A stretch of 64,000 bases of DNA, taken from Frateuria sp. Soil773. GTDB taxonomy: Bacteria > Pseudomonadota > Gammaproteobacteria > Xanthomonadales > Rhodanobacteraceae. The translations under genes were made by a program, and so were the position numbers. Where the stretch lies: positions 19,021-83,020 of the forward strand of contig NZ_LMSL01000036.1 in assembly GCF_001428405.1 (NCBI RefSeq), written 5' to 3'. Below, piece by piece: positions 20,130-31,800 of this stretch. Every line of letters begins with the position of its first letter. Position 1 is the stretch's first letter. The notes beneath the pieces were generated by a model. It worked only from the letters and a program-made list of their open reading frames with translations. It did no database searches and was not told where the DNA came from.

Positions 20130-23100
20130 CGCTGCTCTCCTGCAAGGTCAGGCAGATTCCTAAGCTCGCGCTCCAGGGATGCCTCCAACTCGTCCAAAAG
20201 GAGCACGTCCGAACCGACTTGACGCTCGGCTGCCAGCCCGGCCAAGCAGGTCTCTGGCGAGTCATGTGCATCCACTCCGCATGCTTCCTTTCTCAGCATG
20301 TCGAGCAGATGTCGCACCAGGCTCACCGGGCTAGGCCAGTCGTAAATCATTGTGGCTGGCAAGTTAAGCTGAAACTCGCGTTCGATCCGCTGGCGAAATT
20401 CCAGGGCCATCAGAGAATCCACACCCATGGCCTGAAAGCCATCATCCATCGACAGGTGACGGATATCGGACACGTTCAATACGGAAGCAAGCAACGGCAT
20501 CACCGTCGCTTCCACCAGCGCTTCCTGCTTGCGCATGCTCAGCCCGCTCAGCCGCGCCCGCCAAGCGGCCGGCATTGGGGCTTCGGGCACCATGCCGGCA
20601 GACGTGTCCACCGGCGCGGTCCTGCCGACCAGGTGCGCCAGCAAGGCCCCCTCTCCGGCACTGGCCATCAACGCCTGCAGGCGCGGCCAATCGTTGCGGG
20701 CTACCACCATGCCACCTGGGTCGTCTCGGGTGGCTACCGCCAGCACTTCGACAATCTCTTCCGAGTCGATCGCCTGCACGCCGTAGCCTGCCAACACAGC
20801 GCGACTTTCCTCGCCTGCGGCCATACCGCCAGGACGGAGATGACCCCAGTTGATGGAAGTACCGGATAGACCCAGACTCCTGCGTTCGGCGATGAGCCCA
20901 TCGATATACCCGTTGGCTGCGGCATAGTGCGCTTGGCCCTTGAAGCCCCAGGCCGAAGCCCCCGACGAGAAGCATAGGAAGAAATCCAAGGGCAACGCTC
21001 GACTCTGCCGATCGAGATTCGCCGTACCGAAGACCTTTGCGGCAAACACGCGCTCGAAATCGGCGCGACGAAGATCTCCTGCAGACATCGGTTCCGTAAT
21101 CACGCCGGCCAGATGCAGGATTCCACGCAAGGGCGCCGGATCCTTCGCGATGGTCTCGAACGCCGAAGCAACGGCACCGGCATCGGCAAGGTCCAATACA
21201 TCGACGACGACGCGAACCTGCCGTGCCCGCAGTTCCGCCACCAAATCCCGCTGCACGGCTGTCTCGATCCCTGTGCGCGAGAAAACCCGGATGTGACGCA
21301 CGCCCTGATCTGCCAACCAGCGCAGTACCACCAATCCGACACCGCCCAGGCCGCCTGTCACCAGATACTGAGCGTCGGACAGCACCGGTATCGTGGATGC
21401 ATTGGCATCCATGGGAAGCAAACGTGGCAACTTTCGCCCGGCCGCGCTCCAATGGCATTCACGGGCCGCCGATGGAAGCTCCAGTTCCTGGGCTGCCCGG
21501 CACAGGCTGTCGCCGTCGTCGGGATCGAACAACACGCGCGCGATACCATGCTGGCCGGATTCCAGGCTGGCAACGCGGGCAAAGGCCAGCAACCCCTGGC
21601 CGACGGAACCGGCAATGCCCTTCTCTGTAGCAATCCAGACGCGCAGACGCGCGTCAACGTGCCGCTGCGGCCAGGATAGAAGCTCGGCCAGTCGCATGCA
21701 GGTCGAGAGAAGATCTGTCGTGTACGGACCAGCCAAAACATGCATGCGGACCGGTGTCATGCCCGTCATGACCGTTTCAGCCAGCGGACCGAGACCGTCG
21801 GGCGCATCGATCAAGTCCGATGCTTCGGCGCCCAGCCTGATCAGGGCGTCCCGCAGCCTTTGCCGCAAGATCGCATCGGCACCGATCAGCACGTGCCGTA
21901 GACGCGCAGGCGATTGTTTCGCCAAGCCGGCATAGCGCGCCAGAACCAGTTTTTGCGAGCTTCCCGGGTGGCCATCGACCACTTGGACGGCATCGAAACC
22001 GATCCGCGTCAGCAATTGCCGCCAAGCGGAGATGCCGAGCAACGGATAGTCCGCGCGCAATGGATCATGGTCAAAACACCACCAACCATCGGTCAGGCCG
22101 AAGGTCAAATCGACCCAGGCCTGCTGCTCGGTTCCTTCGACCAGCGCCAGCCATCCACCCGGCTTCAACTGGCTTGCCGCGCGCCGCAGAGAACGCTCGA
22201 TGTCGCGGGTCGCATGCACGACGTTGGCCGCGATCACTAGATCGTTGGCACCTCCGGCGACGAACCCATCGACATCCGATTCAAGGTCGAAGGTCAATGC
22301 AGAGAAACCCTGCAGATGCCCGAATTGGCGATGCGCTCGCGTCACGAACGCGGGACCAACGTCGGTAAAGCAGTATTTAGCGTCCCGTCCTACCAGCCGC
22401 GGCAACACATGGGCGGTCGTACCGCCAGTGCCGCCACCGATCTCCAGGATGCGCAGGCCCTGGCCTGGCGGGCAGGCAGCCAGCAACGTCTCCAGCCACT
22501 CGCACATGCTCTGGCTCAACGCATTCAGAACCGGCCCGTCGCGATACAACTCGGTAACGTCGTCGAAACTGTTGTCCGGAAACAAAAGATGCACCGGATT
22601 GCGCATGCCTGCCAATACGGCTCCCAGCTCCAGCCCGCAGCGATGTAGCAGACGGAACTCCACCCGCCGGCCATGCCTGGCCTGAAAGGCCTCGATACAC
22701 TCCTCGAGAGGGGCTGCGCCACGCGCCTGTTCGGTCGTCTCGAACGAGCCATGTCGCTGCACCAGGTAGCCAGCCTGCTCCAGCATGGCAAGCAGGCGCG
22801 GCACCAGTGGTTTCAGCCTTGGCAGAACCCGCAGAAGCTTCGTCACCGACTGCAAATCCTGCACCTGGCAATGAAGATTCGCAGCAAACCACATGGCTCG
22901 CACATAGTCGGCGGCCAGGCGTTCAAGATCACGCTCATAAGCCTGATAAAGACACAGGCTTTCTGTCTGCGCCGGTGACGGGGCTTCGGGGACAGCCGTC
23001 GGCGGCAACAGGTCGAAGGCTGCCTCCGGCTGCCACGCCAACTGATACAGCAAGCCGCCGGGTAGCCATCGCTCACCGCGTAGCGCTGCATGGAAGCGAC

Positions 23101-25873
23101 GCAGCAGCGCGCGACCCGTCGAATCGACGTCCTTGATTCCCGCGCGTGCCAGGCACTCTGCAAAATCCGGGATGCCGGGCGCCATCGCAGCCGCCTCGGT
23201 CTCGTCCAGCCAGTATCGTTGACGCTGGAACGCGTAACTCGGGAGTGCCATGACTGGCCCCCGCCCGCCGAACCAAGCTTGCCAGCGAAGCATCGCCCCC
23301 AATTGCCACAGTGCTGCCAGCGTGGCGGGAAGCAGGCGCTCCTGCGGCCGCTCCGCTCCAGAGCCCGTTGGCAGAAGGGCAGCATGCGGCAGCATCCGCC
23401 GCACCAGACCCAGCAGCGACTTGCCGGCCCCCAGTTCAACACAGACATCGATCGATGCAGCTGCCAGCGTCCGCAGCGCCGAGGAAAACTGCACGGGCTC
23501 GCGACATTGCCGAAGCAGATAAGCACGATCGATCTGGCTGTGCGATTCGCCGTCCTGGGAGGATACGAACTGGCAATGGGCTTTCTGCAACGCAAGCGAT
23601 GAGGTAGCTTCGTCGAGTTCGGGCAGCAGGGCGTCTACCGCTGCCGTGTGGAACGCATGGCGATTGCGGAGCGCTGCATGGGCCTGTCCGGCTTCCGTCA
23701 GTGATGCGAGCAAAGCCTCCACGCTCCCAGCGGGCCCAGCAATGACCTGCACGTCGACGGCGTTGCACGCAGCCAGCGCAAGACCAGGGGCGACCGACAG
23801 CCACCCTTCCAGTTCCGACTCCCGGCAGAAGACCGCGACCATCCCTCCTGGAGGCATGCCTCGGCTCATGATCTGGCCACGCTGGCAGGCAAAACGCATC
23901 GCGGATGCTTCATCGAGGATGCCCGCGGCAACCATGGCCGCTATTTCACCGACGCTATGACCAAGGCAAGCCACCGGTTCGATGCCGAGCTCCCGCAGCC
24001 GACGCAGTAGCGCCAATTGCAGTGCCAGCAGCGCAGGCTGCGCGTACCGGGTATCACTCAGTCGAGAAGCCCGGTCATGCTGCAGCAGTGCAAACAGATC
24101 CTCGTCGCAGTGCGGCCGTGCAAGCATGCAGAGCGCGCCCAGGTGAATCGCGAACGCCGGATCGGCAGCGAGCAATCCGTCGGCCATGTGTGCGTGCAAG
24201 CTGCCCTGGCCGGTGAAAAGAAACGCTACTCGAGGCGCCGACTTGCTACGTGCGGTCGGCAACTTGGCTGCGGCAAGTGCCTCGCGCAACCCTGTCGCAT
24301 CCTGTGCACTGGCGCACAACCTCCAGGGCATCGAATCGCGACGAGTTGCCGCGGCCATGCAGTAATGACGAACAGCGTCCTCGCAATCCAGCTTGTCGAG
24401 GGCCGCTGCATGGTGGCCGATCATGGCCGCAAGCCCCGCCTCGTCACGCGCCGAGATGGGCAGCAGCAAGTCGGACGTGACCACTGGCGGTTCGCCGCCG
24501 TCTCGCAGCGGCGCCTCGGCCAGCAGTACATGAGCGTTGGTACCACTGAAGCCGAATGAGCTGATGCCGGCGACCCGCGGACGTCCACTGCGTGCCCATG
24601 GCCTTGCCTGATTCAAGGGCCGGACGGGCAACGATTGCCAGTCAACTTCCGGCGTCAGGTCATTGGCGAAGCGTTGCGCCGGCAGCAGGTCATGCTGCAA
24701 GGCCAGAAGTACCTTGATCACCGAGGCGATCCCAGCGGCTGCCTCCAAGTGACCGATATTGGTCTTCACCGACCCGATGGGCAGTGGCATCGCGGGGTCG
24801 CGGCCGGCAAAGACCTCGCCCAGGCTGTTCAGCTCGATTGGATCGCCCAGACGCGTGCCAGTGCCGTGGGCTTCGACGTAATCAATATCGTGGACGGACA
24901 AACCGGCATCGTTCAGCGCGAGCCGGACCAATTCGGATTGTGAAGGTCCATTGGGCACGGTCAAACCGGCCGATCGTCCGTCCTGGTTGCAGGCGCTCCC
25001 CGCCAACACAGCCAAGATGCGGTCGCCATCGCGTACAGCATGGTCGAGTCGCTTCAACATGACTATTCCGCAGCCTTCGGAGCGGCCGAATCCATCTGCT
25101 TGAGCCGAGAATGCCTTGCAACGACCATCAGGCGCGAGCATGCCGGCTTGCTGAAAGTTGATGTGCACCTGTGGAAGGACTATCCGATTTACGCCACCGA
25201 CCAGCGCCTGGTCGCAATTGCCACCCTGGATGCTGAGCCTTGCCAGGTGCATGGCAACCAGCGAGGAGCTGCAGGCAGTGTCGATCGCAACACTTGGGCC
25301 TTTCAGGCCCAGCCAATACGAGATGCGGCCGCTGGCAGTGGAATGACAGGTCCCCGAGCTGAGATAGGCATCGATCTGCTCCAATCTCTGACGAGCCAGC
25401 ATCTGTTGATAGTCGTTGCTGCAAAGTCCCACAAAGACGCCGGTACGCGAATCGCGCAGCTCACTGGCGCTTTTGCCGGCGTGCTCCAGTGTCTGCCACA
25501 CCACTTCCAGCAAGAGCCGCTGCTGCGGATCCAACGACTTCGCCTCGCGAGGCGAGATTCCGAAAAAGTCCGCATCGAATTCACGCAGGTTTCCTACAAA
25601 GCCGCCTTCTCGCACGCGCAAGCGATCGGCCGACATCGCCCCGGCATCGAAACGATCTTTTGGAATCGGGCCGATTGCATCGCCCGCGCCAAGCAGTAAT
25701 CGCCAGAACGACTCCAAATCCTCGCCCCCGGGAAACTGGCAAGCCATACCGACGATCGCGACGGACATGCATTGCGCGTTGCGTGCCGTCAGCAGCTGTT
25801 TCTCCAGCCGCTCGATGGCTTCCAGCGATTCCAGCAATAGGGCTTCTACCGCCTCGGAATCCCGATCGCTCAT
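20126..25873 (-). CDS. Type I PKS, module 2 (KS-AT-cMT-KR-ACP)
   Basis: 1915 residues, one module. The N-terminal helix (6-33) is a likely docking segment. KS 37-455 with Cys201, His336 and His375. AT 548-840 with GHSVG around Ser640 and HAFH at 739-742, predicting malonyl-CoA. A C-methyltransferase follows (about 970-1310) with SAM motif LEIGGGTGGTT at 1143-1153 and a likely catalytic His1220/Glu1246 pair. KR 1330-1750 has TGGLGGVG at 1506-1513, Ser1637 and Tyr1650, with Trp1642 suggesting an A-type product. ACP Ser1820. There is no DH or ER, so the expected unit is an alpha-methyl, beta-hydroxy extension. The acidic C-terminal helix (1888-1908) may dock to the next PKS. ATGA overlaps link it to both neighbours. 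Confidence 0.95.
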   Translation of the reverse strand: MSDRDSEAVEALLLESLEAIERLEKQLLTARNAQCMSVAIVGMACQFPGGEDLESFWRLLLGAGDAIGPIPKDRFDAGAMSADRLRVREGGFVGNLREFDADFFGISPREAKSLDPQQRLLLEVVWQTLEHAGKSASELRDSRTGVFVGLCSNDYQQMLARQRLEQIDAYLSSGTCHSTASGRISYWLGLKGPSVAIDTACSSSLVAMHLARLSIQGGNCDQALVGGVNRIVLPQVHINFQQAGMLAPDGRCKAFSAQADGFGRSEGCGIVMLKRLDHAVRDGDRILAVLAGSACNQDGRSAGLTVPNGPSQSELVRLALNDAGLSVHDIDYVEAHGTGTRLGDPIELNSLGEVFAGRDPAMPLPIGSVKTNIGHLEAAAGIASVIKVLLALQHDLLPAQRFANDLTPEVDWQSLPVRPLNQARPWARSGRPRVAGISSFGFSGTNAHVLLAEAPLRDGGEPPVVTSDLLLPISARDEAGLAAMIGHHAAALDKLDCEDAVRHYCMAAATRRDSMPWRLCASAQDATGLREALAAAKLPTARSKSAPRVAFLFTGQGSLHAHMADGLLAADPAFAIHLGALCMLARPHCDEDLFALLQHDRASRLSDTRYAQPALLALQLALLRRLRELGIEPVACLGHSVGEIAAMVAAGILDEASAMRFACQRGQIMSRGMPPGGMVAVFCRESELEGWLSVAPGLALAACNAVDVQVIAGPAGSVEALLASLTEAGQAHAALRNRHAFHTAAVDALLPELDEATSSLALQKAHCQFVSSQDGESHSQIDRAYLLRQCREPVQFSSALRTLAAASIDVCVELGAGKSLLGLVRRMLPHAALLPTGSGAERPQERLLPATLAALWQLGAMLRWQAWFGGRGPVMALPSYAFQRQRYWLDETEAAAMAPGIPDFAECLARAGIKDVDSTGRALLRRFHAALRGERWLPGGLLYQLAWQPEAAFDLLPPTAVPEAPSPAQTESLCLYQAYERDLERLAADYVRAMWFAANLHCQVQDLQSVTKLLRVLPRLKPLVPRLLAMLEQAGYLVQRHGSFETTEQARGAAPLEECIEAFQARHGRRVEFRLLHRCGLELGAVLAGMRNPVHLLFPDNSFDDVTELYRDGPVLNALSQSMCEWLETLLAACPPGQGLRILEIGGGTGGTTAHVLPRLVGRDAKYCFTDVGPAFVTRAHRQFGHLQGFSALTFDLESDVDGFVAGGANDLVIAANVVHATRDIERSLRRAASQLKPGGWLALVEGTEQQAWVDLTFGLTDGWWCFDHDPLRADYPLLGISAWRQLLTRIGFDAVQVVDGHPGSSQKLVLARYAGLAKQSPARLRHVLIGADAILRQRLRDALIRLGAEASDLIDAPDGLGPLAETVMTGMTPVRMHVLAGPYTTDLLSTCMRLAELLSWPQRHVDARLRVWIATEKGIAGSVGQGLLAFARVASLESGQHGIARVLFDPDDGDSLCRAAQELELPSAARECHWSAAGRKLPRLLPMDANASTIPVLSDAQYLVTGGLGGVGLVVLRWLADQGVRHIRVFSRTGIETAVQRDLVAELRARQVRVVVDVLDLADAGAVASAFETIAKDPAPLRGILHLAGVITEPMSAGDLRRADFERVFAAKVFGTANLDRQSRALPLDFFLCFSSGASAWGFKGQAHYAAANGYIDGLIAERRSLGLSGTSINWGHLRPGGMAAGEESRAVLAGYGVQAIDSEEIVEVLAVATRDDPGGMVVARNDWPRLQALMASAGEGALLAHLVGRTAPVDTSAGMVPEAPMPAAWRARLSGLSMRKQEALVEATVMPLLASVLNVSDIRHLSMDDGFQAMGVDSLMALEFRQRIEREFQLNLPATMIYDWPSPVSLVRHLLDMLRKEACGVDAHDSPETCLAGLAAERQVGSDVLLLDELEASLERELRNLPDLAGEQR

Positions 25874-28800
25874 ACGATTGCTCCGCGGCGTAGTTGCGCC
25901 AGTTTGTCGCTAAGATGCTTGCGCACATCCGAGCCATCGATGGCCGTGGCACAGCCGGTCGCTGCAACGGTGCCTACGGGTGCCGCCTCGGCTTCGGCGA
26001 CCGGGTTCGCCCCTGCTGCGCCGACAGGGGCCAATCGTCGGGCCAGGTACTGCGAAAGGGCATGCACATTCGGATAGTCGAATAGCAGCGAGGATGGCAG
26101 GCTGATACCCAAGGCCTGCTGCAATCGGTTGCGCATCTCCACGGCGCCTAGCGAATCGATGCCCAGATCGGTGAAGCCTTGATGGAAGTCCAGATCGGTT
26201 GCGGCGAAACCCAGCACTCTGGCGAGTTCTTGTTGAGCAAGTCTGACCAGCGCAGGCAGGCGCTCTGAATCTGACATGCGCTGCCAATCTGGCATCGCCG
26301 GCGTCGGGGTCGAGGCGGCCGTGCCCACCTTCCCAGGATCGATGGCCGCTGGCGTGCATTTCGTCACCAGGTTCGAAAACATGGCGCGTTGCCGTAAGCA
26401 AGGATCGGCTTCCGACCAATTCATCGGTACGGCGGCCAGCCAGGCCAAACCACTGCCAATGGCCAGTTCGACAGCCGCCAGTGCCTCTGCCGGTTGAAGC
26501 GGAAGGATGCCCTTTCCGGTGGCACGCCGATCTGCGCCCAGGGACGCCGCCGAACCAACCTCCGACACCGTGCCGAGCGCAATGCTCAACGCTGGGACGC
26601 CGCGGGCACGAAGTTGCGCGGCCAACCCATCGAGGCCAGCATTGGCTGCCGAATGGTTGGCCTGTCCAGGTGAACCGAAGACACCCGCGACCGAAGAGAA
26701 CAGCACGAAATACTGCAGCGGTTGCGCCGCCAGCAGGTTCGCCAATTGGCATGCGGCCGTGAGCTTGGTCGTAAGTACGGGCGCTAGCGTATGTCCGTCC
26801 TGCTGCGGCAGGAGACCATCGGATAGCACACCTGCTGCGTGAAAGACGCCAAGTACCGGTGGCCAGTCTTGACCAAAGCGGGCACAGAGCGTGGTCAGGG
26901 CGGTGTCGTCGTTCAGGTCGAGCACCGGTAGCTCAACCATGACGCCTCGCTCCCGCAAGGATTCAACCATTGCCGTAGCCCTGGCATCGACGGGGCCGCG
27001 ACGACTCACCAGCACAAGATGCTTGGCACCCCGCGAGGCTAGCCAGTCCGCTACGATCAATCCCAGGCCGCCCGTGCCGCCGGTAATCAGGTACGAGCCA
27101 TCCAGGTCAGTCGCCAGTTGCCGTGTCGACAAGCTGGCACGCCATTGAATGGCCAGCTTGCCAATGTGCTGGCCGCGCTGCATGCGCCGAAACAGACTGG
27201 TTGCCTGTTCCGGAGACGTCGTGCGTACCGGCATCAAGGGAAGCCGTGCACGATCGATCGTCGCGACGATGTCGCGTAGGCCATTGGCGACGAGTTCCGG
27301 ACAGCTCGCAGTCTCCCGGTAGAGATCCAAGACGTGATAGCGGACATCCGGACGCTTCGATGCCATCTCGGCATCGCTCGAAATGCCCTGCTTGGCGAGT
27401 TCCACGAACCGTCCGCCCCGTTGAAGGCAGGCAAGGCTTGCATCGATGAATCCCGGTGAAGTCAGGCTATTGACGACGACTGCGACCCCCTGCCCCTGCG
27501 TATACCCCAAAACTTCCTGGGCGAAATCGGTACGCCGCGAATCGAATACGGCCTCGGCGCCTTGCGAGCGCACCCAATCAGCCTTGTGACGACTGGCGCT
27601 TGCGACCACGCGCGCGCCGCGCGCGCGTGCCAGTTGCAACGTTGCCCATCCCGTTGCGCCGGCCGCAGCATGGATCAGTACCAACTCGCCATGCGCAACC
27701 TCGGCAAGATCGAGCGCGCGCAGCGCGGTCAGGAACGCTACCGGCACGCTGACCGCACGCTCCAGCGGCCAGTGCCTGGGCACCGGATGCGTATAGCGAG
27801 CATCGATGGTCGCAACGCTGGCCATGGATCCTGGTGCAATGGCCATAACCCAATCGCCGACAGCCAGCCCATGGACCCCGTCGCCAATGGCTTCGATCTG
27901 TCCTACGCATTCGCTGCCCAAACCTTCCGGCCGCTTGAATGGCAACGCACCCAGTGCGTCGAGCAAGTCGAGGAAATTGATGCCGGACCAGGTCGTGCGT
28001 ATGCGCACCTGCCCTGCCGCCGGTGCCGAAATTCCTGCATCGACCAGCTTGATATCATCAAGGCTCGCGCCACCTGCCAGGAGGCGTTTGTCGCACCCAG
28101 CCGCGGCAGGCACCCATACGTGCGCGCGGTGTACGAAGCGCTGTCCGTCGCGCCATGCCAGCTCGCGCTCGCGCGAGCCCGCTTGCAATTCGCACTCCAG
28201 GTACGCCACAAGGCGTTCCGCACTAAGTGGTTCGACCGTATCCACATCGATCAGCGTCGCCCCAAATTCCGGACGCTCAAGATCGAACGCACGGACCAGA
28301 CCTTGGATGCTCGCCGCAGCGAGATCGTTAACGGCTTCGTTGGGCAACACCGCCTGTCCGCCGCTGGTCAGCACGAATATCCGAGGCGGCGCAATCTCTG
28401 CGTCCCTGGCCAAGGCGTTCAGTGTCGCAAGCACGGCAGTGCCCGCGTCGAGCGGGGCCACGCCACTCGGCACCACCAGTACCTGGGCCAGCGCTCTGCC
28501 ATCCGCGCTCAAATACGTGCTTGCCGAAACAGGTACGGGCACGCTGAAGGAAGTCGCCCCTTCATTGGACGGAAATTGCGCAGGACGCAGGCAGACCGTC
28601 TCCAGCAGCTCGGGCTTGCGCGCGATCAATACCTGCTGGTGCAGCTTCCAGTGCGCCGCACGCCGCCCCACCTCGGTAAAGCCCGAGGCACGCAAGCGCT
28701 CATCCCACGCTTGGGCATCGAGCAGGGCACTGTCCTGACGCGCATCGGTAAAGGCCCACCAGCCACCGGTGAGTCCAAAAACAAGATCCAGCCAAAGCTG

Positions 28801-31800
28801 TTGCTCCGTCACTTCCAAGAGCAACAGATAGCCGCCAGGCCGAAGCAGTCGATGCAGGCGCGCCAGGCTGGCAGGAATATCCTTTGTGGCGTGCACGACA
28901 TTGGCAGCGACGATCACGTCGAAGCGTTCGCCGTCGAACCCGGCGACCGATTCGTCGCTCTCCAGATCAAAGACTCGCCAGCGCAAGCTTCGATGATCGG
29001 CGAAACGCTCACGTGCTCCGGCCATGAAGGCGGCGGAAACGTCGGAGAACATGTAATTCAGCCGAGCACCATCCAGGATCTCCAGGGCTACGCCCGTGGT
29101 GGCTCCCGTCCCGGCGCCAACCTCCAGGACGCTGAGCGCGCGCCCTTCCGGGAGTTGTTGCTGCAGGGCGTGGAGTGCTTTCGCCAGTTCCCGATTGCAT
29201 GCTTGAGCACCGACACTTTGCCCGTACACGCCGGCGAGCAGCGCACGGCCGTCGCCCTCAAACAGGAGTTCCACGGCATCCCGGCCATCGGCCAGGATCT
29301 CCGGCAGAGCCCTGAGGCATCGATGCAATAGGCGCGCCTCGTAATCCGACTCGGCCAGGCCCACGTCGGACACTTCGGCCAACCGTATTCCAAGCCGGGC
29401 ATCTGCCGACCAATCCAGGCCCTGTTCCGAACGGTTCAATATTCCGGTTTCAACGGCTCGCGCGAGGCAACGTCGAAACAGTCGGGCACGATGGCCCGGC
29501 AGCCGATGGGCCAAGGCGTCGACCGCCGAATCGGAGATTGTGGTGCCGAAGGCCGCCGGCATACCGAACTGGACCAACACCGCCGGCAGCCAGTGCAGTA
29601 CCCGCGACTCGAGGGCCGCCATCGCATCCCGGTAGCCCAGCAATGGCGGCGTCAAGGCATCGCATTTCTCGAAGGGCATCGGCACCGGCATGCTGGTCTC
29701 CGGGCCATCCATCGCCAACCATTCAGCGCTGAACAGGCTGTCTGCGGACGGCAGTTTCCAATGCACCGGCCGGGGCGACGAAACCAGATGAAACTGCTGT
29801 GCCCGGCGCAGGTGCAGGCCCTGCCATGCCAGCACCTTCTCGCCCTGCGGATCGAATGCCACACCGTCGACAATCAAATCGTCGTTGTTCGCCTGCAACG
29901 AGGGACGCCGCCGCCAGCAAACCGTCAAGTGGTCCATATCGAGCCGACCCAGTTGCAAGCGCTCCAGGGCAAACGGAACGTGCGCTGTGCCGGGCGCAAA
30001 CATGGCAACCGGATGCATGGCCGCATCCAGCAAGACAACCCGTTGCAAAGCCGGCGAAAGCCCGTCTACGGCCGAAATGCGGGCGACGATAGTGCTTTCG
30101 TGACCGACCAAAGCCTGTACGGCGCGGAACGGTGCCCGATAGCCAAGTCCAAGCTCCTCCAGGGTCTCGTACAACGCATCGCCGCCAAGATTCGGAGCTT
30201 GCTCGAGCAAGCGTTGCGCCTCGGGCCACTCAATCGTGACAGGTACGACCATGGTATCGATCCGACCGATGGCGCCTGCATGCATCAAGCGTTGCCAGGA
30301 TCCCTGATCGTCCTGTGCACGCACGTGAACCGATACCTGGTCGTCGGCCTGCACGACCTGCAAATCCAGATCCGGTAGGCCGGTAGCCAAAGTCGCGGCG
30401 GCTGGCCAATGCACGTCGTCGAGTGCAACGTGGCCGTGCCTATCGGCGATAGCCTCCAATGCAGCGACCAGGCTGAGCGAAGCGGGGATGACGACCTCGC
30501 CGAACACGAAGTGGCCGGCCAGTGCAGGTAACCGCTTCAAACCTACCTTGCCGGCACGGACTCGTTGCGGCACGGCGAGCTGGATATCGGTATGGGCAAT
30601 ACGATCATCTGGCGCGGTGCCTGCATCCCCAGCCAGGGAAGTCGATGTAGGCACCTGGTCGTACCAGAATCTCTGGCGCTGAAATGGATAGTGCGGCAGC
30701 GACACCGGCTGGGTGCGTCCGACAAGGCCCAAGATCGACCAGTCCGGTGCGCCACCGGCGACATACCAACGCGCCAACGCCTGCAGCATGCCAGTCCAGC
30801 CGTCGATCTGGCGGCTCTGTGTCACCTGCAGTACGGCCTTGGAGTCCGGCGCACTTCGGCGCGTCAAACCTGGTAAGCCGGAGCTCGGTCCAATCTCGAT
30901 GGCAAGATCGACTCCGGACGCCATCAATGCCTTCGCCGCGTCGGCATAGCGCACAGGCGCAACCATCTGGGAAACCCAATAGTCGGATTCCGACATGGCG
31001 CCACGATCCAGACCGCCATCCCTGCTCGAATAGGTGGGCAATTGCGACGATTGCAATACCACCCCGTCGAATGCCTGCGCCAAGGATTCCTGCGCACCGG
31101 CCACCCAAGGCGAGTGGAAAGCGCGGGAAACGTCGAGACGTTTCCACGATGCACCCAGTTCGGACAGGCGCCGCTCCAATACCGCAAGCGCGGCAAAGCC
31201 GCCAGAAACCGTCACAGCGTCAGGCGCGTTGATCGCGCTTATAGCGAGTGCCTGACCGATTTCGGCGACAAGCGCCGACACGGTGGCATCGTCAAGACGC
31301 ACGGCCGTCATGCCGGCATCGTCAGGAATGGCTGCGATCGCATGTCCTCGCGCACAAACGGCCAAGGCCGCCGCTTCGGCATCCATGATGCCGGCCATCA
31401 CCGCCGCAGCGTACTCGCCGACGCTGTGGCCCAACACGGCGGCCGGCATCATGCCAAGCTCACGCAACGCGTCAGCCAGTGCCCATTGCATCGCGAACAA
31501 CGCCGGCTGCGTGTTCTCGGTCCTTGCCAAACGACGATCGTCGGCATGCAGGCAAAGATCGATCAGGTTGCCGTCCAGAGCGACAGCCATCCATGCCGCA
31601 CATTGATCAAGCCGCTTTCGGAACGCCGGCCAGGTCTCATACAACGAGCGTGCCATGCCAGCATATTGGGCGCCCTGCCCCGGAAACAGGAACGCTACCT
31701 TTGGGGGGCGCATCCCTGCCTCGCCACGGCATACCGACGATCCATCTCGACACTGTACACGTGCATCCTGCAACGACCGGGCGACGAATGCGGCACGATG

